Origin: Sphingorhabdus sp. YGSMI21 | GTDB lineage: Bacteria; Pseudomonadota; Alphaproteobacteria; Sphingomonadales; Sphingomonadaceae | Length of the DNA: 64,000 bases | Direction of reading: 5' to 3' | Assembly (NCBI RefSeq): GCF_002776575.1 | Contig: NZ_CP022548.1 | Span: 511,001-575,000 of the forward strand | Part shown: positions 17,727 through 26,596 of the stretch, in pieces | Layout: every line of letters begins with the position of its first letter | Position numbering within the stretch: position 1 is the first letter of the stretch | Translations under genes and position numbers: made by a program | Notes under the pieces: generated by a model | What the model saw: only the letters and a program-made list of their open reading frames with translations | What the model was told of the DNA's origin: nothing | Databases searched by the model: none

Positions 17727-19906
17727 CGCTTTGCCTTTCCAGCTGGCAGATCGATGCGCGCTGCAAATCCGGTCCAGTTCAACATTTGATCACCAAGCTT
17801 CACCGAATGCTTCTTTTCGGCATCAGAATCGTAGGACACAACAAGAGCGATCTTCTTGCCGTCCAATTTTTCCACGATGACGATGTCAGAACCATTGACG
17901 CTTTCATGGCTGAGTGATTTTATCAGGCTGTCGCTGCCAACCGTCTGCTCCGCCGCCCCGTCATAGCGCCCGTGGGATTCCAATATGCTAACAAAGGTCG
18001 TATTTTGCGCGTTCCTGATCCGCTGGATGACCATCGGCTCGCGGCGCAGATTGAACCTGGGGTCATTGGCGCCGATTTCCGCCAGAATCGCTTCCGCACC
18101 CCGCTGTGGTACAAATCGATAGGTGTAGAAGCGTCCATCGAGAAGGGTCGTAACGAAACCATTTTGCCCCTGCGGCTTGCCGACGGCATCGACCCAGATA
18201 TGCTGATAGCCGTTGCCGGTTCCCAGCACCGGCCGCGCCGCGATATGGGATTCGGTGTCAAAGCCGACCCGCATGATATGCCCCTGATAATGCAGCGGCA
18301 GGTCGTACTGATGCGGGCTGTCGGACTGCACGCGCACGATGTCCAGAGCGAGCGGCGCAGATAGGCCGTCGACCGAGAATAGCGCCAATGTCCGGGTGAA
18401 GCGGGTGTCGGGATAGGCGCCCTCAATCACGGCGGAGCTGATTTGCGCGCCCTCAGCTTTAGAAAAATAAAGCTGCTTTGGCGCAATGGTATCCGCAACC
18501 TTCACATCGCCATCGAAATGGCTTTTTTCGTCGACGATCAGCGTATTGTGGGCAATGGTCTGCTTCGCCCAGCTTTCATTCTCCGGCAGATAACGGCCGC
18601 CGTCCTTGGCCTCGATATTCAGGAAACGCGCGGCGCCATAGTCGCTGACAATCTCGTTGCCATTGTCATAATATTGCCAGCTCAGCTTATCGAAATGACC
18701 GTGTCCCATGCCTTGCGAGCTATTCTTGGCAACCAGTGCCTGACCGCTTGTACTATCGCCTTCGCGCAGGATAGCGACCGCGCCCTGTTCGCCTTCGGGT
18801 CCATCACTCAACAGCAGCGATTTGAAGGGGAAGGGGCCAGCCTTGCCGGCGGCCAGATCATCGGCAACCAGCTTGCCGTCATCGGTCAGCACCGTGCGCC
18901 CCTGCCACTGCGCGATCGACAGCAGTCCCGGATCGCGTGTCTTGCGATAGGCAATGGCGACGCCGTGATAAAGTTCGTCGGTTTGAAGGCTTTTGTCCTT
19001 GATCGCATCGTTGAACGGGAAGAAATAGCCGTCATAGGTCAGCTGGATCGTGGTGCGCAGCGCCTTCAGCAATATGCCGTCGCGATGCTCGAATATCTTG
19101 CGCGCCGGATCGTTCTTTTCGATTACCCCGGCAAAAACCACGAAGGGCTTCAATGCAAAGCGCTGATAATAAGGCCCTTCGGTATAATAGCCGTCGGGGG
19201 AAAAGAGCAGTTCGCTCTGCCGCAAAAATCCGGTCTCGCCGCTTTTGTCCAGCCCGAGCAGAGCGATATCGACCAGTTCCTTGTCGCCCAGAACATAGCC
19301 CGTCATGCCCACACCGGCCGTGGCCCATGTGGCGTGGTTATGGATCTTGCTGAACGTCACCGCCGAGCCGGTGGAGAGGAATGCGGCTGCCTTGCGGAAG
19401 AGATTGTCGTCGATATTCTTGCGGTCGGCCTCTGACAGGCTGTCACGAATGGCTTCATATCCCTGGATGCCGTGCACCATCCACATCGCATCGTTCAGCA
19501 CCTGCCAGAAAATTCTGCCGGAACTCTGGCTATTCTTGCGTGCCGGATGCTCGTCCAGAGTTGGATAGAGATCGGCATAGGCCAGCAACATGTCGCGGAC
19601 ATAGTCGGCATATTTCTGCTCGCCGGTAATCCGGTAAAGCTGGCCGCCTTCGTAGATCGCCTTGTAATTGCGCTTGTGCTGTTCGTGCGTGTAGCCGCCG
19701 CCGGGATCGCTGGGAACGGGAACGACGACACCAGCCGCCATCATCTGATCGACAAAGGTCCGCGCGCGATCCAGTTCGTCTTTGAAAAGCGGGCTGTAAT
19801 ATTGCGCCGCCGCAGCAGAACCGGTCGGGGAGGATTCGACCTGGCCTGCCACGGCGGCAGAAGATGCAGCACTCCATAGTGCGACCGCGATGAGCTTACC
19901 CTTCAT
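17723..19906 (-). CDS. PL17 oligoalginate lyase (exo-type)
   Basis: The 727-aa protein has a signal peptide (residues 1-20, VAG site), an N-terminal alginate_lyase alpha/alpha toroid (about 40-350) and a C-terminal heparinase II/III-like beta-sandwich (about 380-700). Residues equivalent to Alg17C are visible: Asn190-His191 (NHATWATAG) and Tyr247 (TEGPYYQRF), plus GMGHGHFDK in the sandwich domain (a metal/active-site His segment). Known activity: exolytic release of unsaturated monouronate from alginate oligomers. The gene overlaps PL6 and kdgF by 4 nt on either side. Together they give the classic alginolytic pair of a polymer-attacking PL6 and a monomer-releasing PL17. Confidence 0.95.
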   Translation of the reverse strand: MKGKLIAVALWSAASSAAVAGQVESSPTGSAAAAQYYSPLFKDELDRARTFVDQMMAAGVVVPVPSDPGGGYTHEQHKRNYKAIYEGGQLYRITGEQKYADYVRDMLLAYADLYPTLDEHPARKNSQSSGRIFWQVLNDAMWMVHGIQGYEAIRDSLSEADRKNIDDNLFRKAAAFLSTGSAVTFSKIHNHATWATAGVGMTGYVLGDKELVDIALLGLDKSGETGFLRQSELLFSPDGYYTEGPYYQRFALKPFVVFAGVIEKNDPARKIFEHRDGILLKALRTTIQLTYDGYFFPFNDAIKDKSLQTDELYHGVAIAYRKTRDPGLLSIAQWQGRTVLTDDGKLVADDLAAGKAGPFPFKSLLLSDGPEGEQGAVAILREGDSTSGQALVAKNSSQGMGHGHFDKLSWQYYDNGNEIVSDYGAARFLNIEAKDGGRYLPENESWAKQTIAHNTLIVDEKSHFDGDVKVADTIAPKQLYFSKAEGAQISSAVIEGAYPDTRFTRTLALFSVDGLSAPLALDIVRVQSDSPHQYDLPLHYQGHIMRVGFDTESHIAARPVLGTGNGYQHIWVDAVGKPQGQNGFVTTLLDGRFYTYRFVPQRGAEAILAEIGANDPRFNLRREPMVIQRIRNAQNTTFVSILESHGRYDGAAEQTVGSDSLIKSLSHESVNGSDIVIVEKLDGKKIALVVSYDSDAEKKHSVKLGDQMLNWTGFAARIDLPAGKAKR

Positions 19907-22152
19907 GGCCGTGCTGCGCCTTCAAATTGATTTCCGGCAAGAATGGCGCGATGTGCGCCCTGATAATTCAGTTCCTCAAGAATGGGTGCCGGCATGTTTC
20001 TGGATATATTGTTCGTTATCCGGGTCCGTGGACGTCCGACGGTATGGGTGATCTTGATCGGAGCGGCGTCCTGAAAAACATTGTCGTTGATATCGCTATG
20101 CTGGACCCCGTGAAGAACCACGGATGCCCCCGTGACATTATTGCTGCTGCGCCCGACGTTCATGAAGGCGGAACCGGTCAGGGAAAAATGCGGGCCAAAT
20201 GTACTTTCGTCCCGACCGCCGCGGTAGATGTTGAATATCTCGCCGCCAATATCCTTGAAATTGGAGTTCGCCACGTCGACATATTCGACATTATACTGGC
20301 CGTAATCTTCGGCCTCCGCCGCCGCCTGCAAGACAGAACCGGAAATATTGGTAAAATTGCTGTTTCTGATGCTGATCCGATCCGCGAACGAACTCTTGCC
20401 CAGTGCGACGACGTGGAAGGACTTGTTTACGTCCAGATTCGCCACCGTAACGCCGTCAAGCTCGATCAGAAAATTGGACTGGATTGGGTAAATCGTAGTC
20501 CGGATAACCGCATTGCCAACCGAATCCGGGGCCAATTCACCATCAATAACAAGATTGCTGAGACGCAGACTTCCCCCCTGCCTGATTTCGACTAGCGAGG
20601 GCCTGGCGAAGCTGATTCTAGCCACAGCATTTTCCGGTCCCGCGATCGACAGGACCTTGTCCAGCGGCAGTATCTTGTTCACCAGATAGTCGCCGGCGCT
20701 CAACATCAGACGATCGCCATCGGAAGTCAGAGCGAATGCCTCGGTCAGCGTGTCTTCGCCCGGTGCCACGGAAATAGACTTTCCCGCACCGAACCGGTCA
20801 CCTGCCGACGGCTTCGGATACCATTTGACGCCGACCTGATCCCGGGTAACGGGAACCAGATCACGCGAGACGCCCCTATCGGAGCCTTCGGGATAGAGCA
20901 GACCGTTTTCCGCCCGGATGAGAGCCGTTTCGCTTTCTGAAATCCCGGCTATCGGCTTCTCGAGCTTGCCATCGACGAGCATGTTTCCGGCGAATGCGAT
21001 GCCGCTGATATCGTCCTGAACCTTCAAGAATGTACCGGCGCCAGTACCGCCGAGCAAATTGTTCTCGAAACGGCTGTTAACCGGGACTGCGGATCGCTCC
21101 GCATCGGCACCCGCCGCGAATGTGATGCGCGTGCTGTCCACAACGCTGTTATTCTCGATTATGGCATTATCGACCTGGACGTAGCGGTTCACGGGCGAAT
21201 TGGGCACGCCGTTCATCACGGTCAGGGCGCTGGCAAAGCCGGTACCGCGCAGACCTTCCATATAATTGTTCCGGATCGTCTGGTCCCGGTTGATGACCCG
21301 GATGCCACCGGTGTGGTCCTTGCCATTGCCGAAGAACACGTTGTTTTCGACCAGATTGCCATCCCCGTGGCGCAGCGTCAGCGTCCCGCTTGATTCAAAA
21401 AACATATTGCCCCGGAAAATATTTCGCCCTGCCTTCGACGAGATAATTTCAACTTCGCCATCGCAGCGATCGAAATAATTATTCTCCACGAGAGTGTTGG
21501 AATCGAACATTGAATATTTGCTGGTCCCGATGCGCAATGTCTCGCCACCATTCGAACCGAGAACAGGCCGGTGTCCGAAGTAATTATGGTCGATGCGGTG
21601 GCCGTTTTCCTGACTGTCCTTGCTATCCAGACGAACCGCCAGGGTCACACCCTTGTTGGTCTTGCCAGCCAAGTGATTATGGTCAAACCGGTTGTTCTTG
21701 CCATACATGCCGACCCAGTAATCGGACTCATAGCGATCGGGCTTGCTGAACCCGTCGATCACCACTTCCGTCACACGGCTGTTCCGGGCGAGATCATCCT
21801 TCGACCTGCGAAAAGAAATGACTTCGCCGGTCGGGCTGTAGCCGTTCAGGAATACCAATCCGGTGACCAGTATATATTCGCCACCAATCCGCAGATTTGA
21901 CTGGCCGGTAATTACAACTTTACCCGGATCCTGGGAAATCAAGGTGATGGGCTTTTCTTTAGTACCTTTGCCGGAAATCTTGATTTCGAAATCATGCCAT
22001 CTGCCGTTGGCGAGGATGATGATATCGCCGGCAACGAGCTTCTTTGCCGCCTCGTTATATTCGTCGATATTTTTAACGAAATATTGTTCGGCCTGCGCGG
22101 GGACCGCCATGAGCCAAATACATAAGCCAGCAAGGCAGCGCCCTGTCCACAT
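19903..22152 (-). CDS. PL6 alginate lyase (two-domain parallel beta-helix)
   Basis: The 749-aa protein has a signal peptide (cleavage near AQAEQY, residue 21). The N-terminal catalytic beta-helix (about 22-400) carries NGGETLRIG (201-209, calcium/substrate-site NGGE), Lys240 in IISSKAG and Arg261 in TLRHGDG, the Lys/Arg catalytic pair of PL6. A second right-handed helix with many N-x-I/F repeats covers residues 450-740. Full length resembles two-domain AlyGC-type enzymes that cleave polyG or polyMG. First gene of the alginate operon, preceded by the ATTGGTAT promoter module. It is exported to the periplasm or outer membrane. Confidence 0.94.
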   Translation of the reverse strand: MWTGRCLAGLCIWLMAVPAQAEQYFVKNIDEYNEAAKKLVAGDIIILANGRWHDFEIKISGKGTKEKPITLISQDPGKVVITGQSNLRIGGEYILVTGLVFLNGYSPTGEVISFRRSKDDLARNSRVTEVVIDGFSKPDRYESDYWVGMYGKNNRFDHNHLAGKTNKGVTLAVRLDSKDSQENGHRIDHNYFGHRPVLGSNGGETLRIGTSKYSMFDSNTLVENNYFDRCDGEVEIISSKAGRNIFRGNMFFESSGTLTLRHGDGNLVENNVFFGNGKDHTGGIRVINRDQTIRNNYMEGLRGTGFASALTVMNGVPNSPVNRYVQVDNAIIENNSVVDSTRITFAAGADAERSAVPVNSRFENNLLGGTGAGTFLKVQDDISGIAFAGNMLVDGKLEKPIAGISESETALIRAENGLLYPEGSDRGVSRDLVPVTRDQVGVKWYPKPSAGDRFGAGKSISVAPGEDTLTEAFALTSDGDRLMLSAGDYLVNKILPLDKVLSIAGPENAVARISFARPSLVEIRQGGSLRLSNLVIDGELAPDSVGNAVIRTTIYPIQSNFLIELDGVTVANLDVNKSFHVVALGKSSFADRISIRNSNFTNISGSVLQAAAEAEDYGQYNVEYVDVANSNFKDIGGEIFNIYRGGRDESTFGPHFSLTGSAFMNVGRSSNNVTGASVVLHGVQHSDINDNVFQDAAPIKITHTVGRPRTRITNNISRNMPAPILEELNYQGAHRAILAGNQFEGAARP

Positions 22153-22184
22153 TCCCCGTCACCCTCTCTTATTATCTGGGAACG

Positions 22185-22259
22185 GGGCTATCAGGAGAGT
22201 CGACGTGAGTCAACCAATTGATGCTACCAAATTCAATTTTTGTTCATACCAATTGGTAT
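22185..22259 (-). promoter_or_regulatory. Alginate operon promoter with ATACCAATTGGTAT palindrome
   Basis: On the minus strand, ATTGGTATGA is followed after 15 nt by GGTAGC, then 7 nt and GGTTGACT (-35 box TTGACT at 22208-22213). The -10 is weak (around 22185-22191). The outermost half-site is part of a perfect 14-bp palindrome, ATACCAATTGGTAT (22246-22259). The same layout precedes both alginate-locus TBDR genes. The half-site ATTGGTAT equals one half of the ExuR/UxuR operator as I recall it, so the adjacent FadR-type regulator is the natural binder. Confidence 0.7.
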
Positions 22260-22283
22260 AACTGCTTGGCCGCCGGGAATTTA

Positions 22284-23024
22284 TCAGCCGAGTTTGACCG
22301 AGGACAAAAAGCGCTCGCGGCTCTCATTGGCGCGCTGCTGGACTTCTTCCAGAGCCTGCTTTTCGGTCGCGTCCAGCATCGCCTCGATCAGGCGCCGGAA
22401 GTGGCTGTGCATGGCCTGCCGCGCCGCAAGCGGATTGCGCGTCGCCAAGGCATCGTAAATTTCCTGATGCTCGCTGGTTCTGGTGCGGACATCATGTTCG
22501 CAAACAGATTCATAAGCGGCCTTCACATCGGGCAGTTCTTCGCGCATCCGCCAAAGCGTTTTTATCGTATGAACGATCGCGGCGTTACCGGAAGCTTCGG
22601 CAATCGTGATGTGAAAATGCTGATCCGCCTGCGTGGAGACCTCTTCGTCTTGCGAATCCATTTCCTTGATGAATCTGCCGAGCTTGGCGATATCTTCATC
22701 AGAAATATTCTGGGCAGCCAAAGCCGCTGCTTCGGCTTCAAAGAGCGACCGCGCTTCGGTCAATTCAAAGGCGCTGACGTCTGGCAGACGACTGTCGTCA
22801 CCAGGCTGTTTTTCACTGACGTAGACACCGGAACCGGTCTTGATTTCAATCCGGCCAATCGCCTGGAGCGCAATTTCGGCTTCTCGTATGGTGACCCGGC
22901 TGACCCCGAAACGCTCAGCCAGTTCGCGCTCGCCGGGAAGCCGCGCACCAACCGGAAAAACGCCATCCTTGATTAGATCAGTGATTTGCTCTGCCACACT
23001 ATGGAAAAGTCGCTTTTCGCCCAT
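22284..23024 (-). CDS. FadR-subfamily GntR transcriptional regulator of alginate locus
   Basis: The 246-aa protein has an N-terminal winged helix (about 5-75: ARLPGERELAERFGVSRVTIRE, then GRIEIKTGSGVYV) and an all-helical FCD ligand domain (about 95-225, with conserved QHFHITIAEASGN and HFRRLIEAM providing metal/ligand His residues). Members such as UxuR/ExuR sense uronates or KDG and usually repress. It sits between the lyase operon and the TBDR genes, with matching half-sites before its own gene and before all three alginate promoters, so it is the probable local regulator (inference). Confidence 0.92.
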   Translation of the reverse strand: MGEKRLFHSVAEQITDLIKDGVFPVGARLPGERELAERFGVSRVTIREAEIALQAIGRIEIKTGSGVYVSEKQPGDDSRLPDVSAFELTEARSLFEAEAAALAAQNISDEDIAKLGRFIKEMDSQDEEVSTQADQHFHITIAEASGNAAIVHTIKTLWRMREELPDVKAAYESVCEHDVRTRTSEHQEIYDALATRNPLAARQAMHSHFRRLIEAMLDATEKQALEEVQQRANESRERFLSSVKLG

Positions 23025-23087
23025 ATTCCCTGTCTATCCCATTGAAAGATTGTTACTTCGACCCGCTTTCTCCTGATAGCGCATCTC

Positions 23088-23098
23088 CATACCAATTG
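23088..23098 (-). promoter_or_regulatory. ATTGGTATG half-site upstream of the GntR gene
   Basis: CAATTGGTATG on the minus strand, 64 nt before the regulator start, matches the half-site of the neighbouring alginate promoters, suggesting autoregulation. The second half is degenerate (GTAGACAATTGGTATG is only partly palindromic). Confidence 0.5.
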
Positions 23099-23133
23099 TC
23101 TACTCCAGCCTCTGCGTGACAGTTTTGCACAAA

Positions 23134-23167
23134 ATGGCGCAGCAGGTTCAAACTCCCGCTGCGCCAT
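23134..23167 (-). terminator. Intrinsic terminator after TBDR gene
   Basis: A perfect 10-bp stem (ATGGCGCAGC / GCTGCGCCAT) surrounds a 14-nt loop, and on the minus strand it is followed by TTTTG, just after the TBDR stop. The loop has the same GGTTCAA-CTCCCGC core as the hairpin after the next TBDR (26411-26442). Confidence 0.7.
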
Positions 23168-23180
23168 CCCCCGTTGGTTT

Positions 23181-26100
23181 CTAGAACTTGAACTGTACCC
23201 CCGCAAAATAGCGTGGCCCGTATACCTGGATCGCTCCGAAGTCGTCTGGCGCGCCGCGATAATTGGTCCGCGGCTCGTTGAACAGGTTGATCCCTTCGAG
23301 CGTGAACTTCACATTCTTGTTCAACCGGAAAGAGACACGGGCTTCGAAAACACTGACATCGTCAACATACCGGACGCGTCCGGGAGTTGCGACAAACTGC
23401 TGGAAGTAATTGCTGCGATATTTGTAGACGCCCTGGAAATCGAACGGACCGATTTCATAATATAGCTGCGCCGCCAGCACGTGCTTGGAAAAACCGAACA
23501 GGTTTGAAGGCACGATCAGACCGTTGCTAACCGTCGTTCCAGTCGGGGTCGGGGTCGTGATTGCTCCCAATGTATCGTCTTCGAACTCGAAATTCGAATC
23601 TGCATAATTATAGCTGACCTTGAACCCGAGACCATCGAGCGGTTCCGGCAGATAGCTAAGACGGTGGGCTGCTGTTATCTCGACACCATAGATTCTGCTT
23701 GTGTCGTCACTGGTAGCAACCGATGTCGTGAAGAGGTCGATGTCCTGATTGTTGATAGTGAACGTCTCGGTAAAGCCGATTGCATCAAATCCGCCGTCGA
23801 AACTCTTGTAATAGGCGTTGAAAGCCAGGATCGTATCCTCGTTGGGATACCATTCGAGACCTGCGTCGAAATTCCAAGAAAGCAGTGGCTCCGTCAGCGG
23901 ATTGCCCGTCGCGCTGACATTGTTGAAGCCTCCGGCAATGGCGTCTGCCGGCGTCGCAAATTCGTCATCGTCATTAAAACTAAAGACCCGGCCGTCTCCA
24001 AGCGACGAAGGGTCAGGACGCGACAGGGAGCGATAGATGGCAAAGCGTCCAAGCAGATTGGGCTGGAATTCTGCAACGATGTTCAGACTGGGCAGAAATT
24101 CCGTGTAGGAATTTTTCGTCTGCCGCTGGATCAGGTTGGTAGTATCCTCGACCAGCACGAATCCGGCGGTGCCGTCACCATCAACATCATCGAGAACAAC
24201 ATTGAAATCCGAACGGAAGCCAGTGGAATTCACCAATGTCTTGACCACCCGCAAGCCGGCGTTTCCGCGAATGGGGGTGTCACCAAGATCACCATCAAAA
24301 TTGGCCTGTATGTAGGCCGCCATACTGCGCTCGGTCACATCCGTATTTTGCGCGGAATCGAAATTTCCGGACGGATAGATGGGAACGCCATCTTCATCAA
24401 ACTGCAGACCCGACGGATCCTCGCGCTCGAGAACCTGCGCAATGCACAGCGCATCAAAGGTTGCGAAGCTGTTGTAGGTGCCAATCACATTGCCCGATGA
24501 ATCGACATTCGTAATGAGCGGATTCCCACCGGAAATGGAGGAAAGGAAGCCGCTTTCGGGAAAGCTTGTCCGACATTCCCGGTTCGCTACGGCCAGGGCA
24601 CCGGTTCCGTCGGTGTCATTATAGCTATTCTCGAACCGGCTGGCGCCGAGCGCACCGGGCACGTCCCGGTAGCGGAGTTGCTGATAACGGGCGCCGGCCT
24701 GGAGCGTGTTTACAAATCCATCCATTTCATATTCGACGTCGCCGCGAAATGCCCAGACACTATTGAACCGGTCCTGCTCCAGATCAGCGCGCAGTCGCGG
24801 ATCATTGGCAAACAGGTCATGATTGGTCACATCAAAATTCTGGGTGACAAAATTCAAGCCTTGCGATCCGTTCTGAAGGATCTGGACAGCCGTTTCGACC
24901 CGGTCATTGGTCGAGCTGCCATCGCTTTCAAACGCATTCGGCCATGCAGCGGCACCGGTGATATCTTCATTATCTTCGGTGCGGAAGCGGATCTGGACCG
25001 CCTGCTCCACCCGCTGGGTTCTCGAGTAGGAGCCATCGAGCGAGATTTTCACGCGATCGCTGACTTGCGCGTCCAGCGAGAGCCCGCCACCATAATATTC
25101 CTCGTCGCGCTCCAGATATTCACTGACCGCTTCGATCCGCTGTTCGTTGGTAAACTGCCGCAACGCCCCCGTTTCCGTATAAATAAGCGGATATCCCGGA
25201 ATGGCATTGGCGTCGCCCAGACCGTCAATCCGACGTCCTTCGGCGAAGTTCAGATCGCTGCGCTGCTCTCTGAAAAGACGCTTGGAATATTGGAAATCCG
25301 CGTTGATGTCGACATCGGGGCTTGGCTTGAACTGCAAAGCGCCAAAAAAGGAATCGCGCGTATCATCGGTAATATTGGACCGGAAGGCATAGCTGTTCCG
25401 GGCAATGACAAAATCATCGGTGACAGTGCCATCGCGCAGGCCGTCGATCGTACCGCCACTGGTATCGCAATTGCCATCATCAAACACGCCGTCGCCAGTG
25501 TCCGTTGGATCAACCACGCAGGCCCGGATAGTATTGGAGACATTGGCTTCCTGCTCGGGATTGGTCGTCTTGTTGCGGGAATAGCCCAGCGAAATACCGA
25601 GCTCGGCATCACCCAGCTGGAACTGATCAACATAGCTTCCGGTGATACGATAGCCGAATTTCTGGAACCGCTGATCCGCATCGATATCAAGATTGTCAGG
25701 ATTGGCGTTCAGCTTGAAATTGCCCTGGAATCTGCGCTTGCCATAATCGAGTGGCTTAATGGATTCGAGCGCAATCTGGCCGGCCACGCCCCCTTCAATA
25801 TAGCTGGCAGCCTGCGTCTTGTAGATACCGATCTTGCTGAAAAGCTCGGAAGGGAACTGGCTGAAGTTGACCGAGCGGTCGCCACTGCCGTTAGATGCGA
25901 TGCGGCCGTTGATCACCGTAGAGCCCAGGAACGGGCCTAGGCCACGGATTGAAATTTCGGTGGCCCCGCCCTGCTCCCGGTGAGAAGCCGCACCGGTCAG
26001 GGTCTCTAGAGCCTCGCCAATCGATAGCGCCGGTATGTCACCGATCTCTTCGGCCGACAGCGCATCAAAGACCTCGGTCGACTCACGCTTCGCTTCAATC

Positions 26101-26273
26101 GAGTCCTGAATGGTTGCTCGGATGCCGGTAACGACAATCGCGCCTTCGTCCGCTCCGGTCGATTGCGACCAGGCAGGCGTAGCGATCATAGCCATGGCCG
26201 TCCCCGCCAGAAGTGCTGTAGAAAAACGTCGCCGCGATCCATTCTCGCGCGCAAATTCAGCCGCCTGTTTCAT
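23181..26273 (-). CDS. TonB-dependent receptor (alginate-locus, Caulobacter/Xanthomonas-type)
   Basis: The 1030-aa receptor has a signal peptide with AWSQ cleavage near residue 36 and a TonB box-like EGAIVVTGIR. The plug (about 50-190) has ISIRGLGPFLGSTVINGR and the IEGGVAGQI segment, and the barrel ends with YFAGVQFKF. The sequence style (DSIEAKRES, ALSAEEIGDIPALSIGEALE) matches the sphingomonad/Caulobacter TonB-Xanth-Caul family that imports oligosaccharides. It shares a promoter module with the PL6 operon, so the ligand is probably an alginate oligomer (inference). Confidence 0.92.
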   Translation of the reverse strand: MKQAAEFARENGSRRRFSTALLAGTAMAMIATPAWSQSTGADEGAIVVTGIRATIQDSIEAKRESTEVFDALSAEEIGDIPALSIGEALETLTGAASHREQGGATEISIRGLGPFLGSTVINGRIASNGSGDRSVNFSQFPSELFSKIGIYKTQAASYIEGGVAGQIALESIKPLDYGKRRFQGNFKLNANPDNLDIDADQRFQKFGYRITGSYVDQFQLGDAELGISLGYSRNKTTNPEQEANVSNTIRACVVDPTDTGDGVFDDGNCDTSGGTIDGLRDGTVTDDFVIARNSYAFRSNITDDTRDSFFGALQFKPSPDVDINADFQYSKRLFREQRSDLNFAEGRRIDGLGDANAIPGYPLIYTETGALRQFTNEQRIEAVSEYLERDEEYYGGGLSLDAQVSDRVKISLDGSYSRTQRVEQAVQIRFRTEDNEDITGAAAWPNAFESDGSSTNDRVETAVQILQNGSQGLNFVTQNFDVTNHDLFANDPRLRADLEQDRFNSVWAFRGDVEYEMDGFVNTLQAGARYQQLRYRDVPGALGASRFENSYNDTDGTGALAVANRECRTSFPESGFLSSISGGNPLITNVDSSGNVIGTYNSFATFDALCIAQVLEREDPSGLQFDEDGVPIYPSGNFDSAQNTDVTERSMAAYIQANFDGDLGDTPIRGNAGLRVVKTLVNSTGFRSDFNVVLDDVDGDGTAGFVLVEDTTNLIQRQTKNSYTEFLPSLNIVAEFQPNLLGRFAIYRSLSRPDPSSLGDGRVFSFNDDDEFATPADAIAGGFNNVSATGNPLTEPLLSWNFDAGLEWYPNEDTILAFNAYYKSFDGGFDAIGFTETFTINNQDIDLFTTSVATSDDTSRIYGVEITAAHRLSYLPEPLDGLGFKVSYNYADSNFEFEDDTLGAITTPTPTGTTVSNGLIVPSNLFGFSKHVLAAQLYYEIGPFDFQGVYKYRSNYFQQFVATPGRVRYVDDVSVFEARVSFRLNKNVKFTLEGINLFNEPRTNYRGAPDDFGAIQVYGPRYFAGVQFKF

Positions 26274-26309
26274 AAAATCCCCTCTGCTTTGCTTTTATAT
26301 TTTTGTGGT

Positions 26310-26379
26310 ATGCTGCCGCCTGCCTACCTATATGTCAACCTTTAATCTATACCAATCAAAATACAGGCATCATACCAAT
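26310..26379 (-). promoter_or_regulatory. TBDR promoter with two ATTGGTAT half-sites
   Basis: Minus-strand order: ATTGGTATGA (26370-26379), 23 nt start-to-start to ATTGGTATAG, 13 nt to GGTTGACA, then -35 TTGACA (26333-26338), a 17-nt spacer and -10 CAGCAT (26310-26315). This is the same geometry as before the other TBDR and the PL6 operon. No gene lies in this 323-nt gap; it also holds the terminator hairpin of the upstream gene. Confidence 0.72.
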
Positions 26380-26410
26380 GCCATCCTGCTTTCAATATTC
26401 CGATTGTGAA

Positions 26411-26442
26411 TGACGCGGCGGGTTCAAGCTCCCGCCGCGTCA
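26411..26442 (-). terminator. Strong hairpin after the second alginate TBDR
   Basis: TGACGCGGCGGG and CCCGCCGCGTCA form a perfect 12-bp stem with the 8-nt loop TTCAAGCT. It lies downstream of the TBDR ending at 26597. No long T-run follows on the minus strand (CATTCACAA), so it may act as a weak terminator or a transcript-stabilising hairpin. Confidence 0.55.
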
Positions 26443-26596
26443 CATTCCCGTTCAAGCCGGGAAATTGGTGATCGCAAACCCTTGTCCAGCACAGCGACGG
26501 CCGCTGAGACCAGACATCCTTCGCACGCCGGGTCAGTCCGGAAGCAGAACCGGGATATATTGGCCCATCCCAACCCCCGGATGCGATCAGATACGG

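Noticed and set aside
24678..25940. 420-codon open frame on the plus strand
   Set aside because: It lies antisense to a well-supported TonB-dependent receptor and has no recognisable domain; a codon-bias shadow in high-GC DNA.
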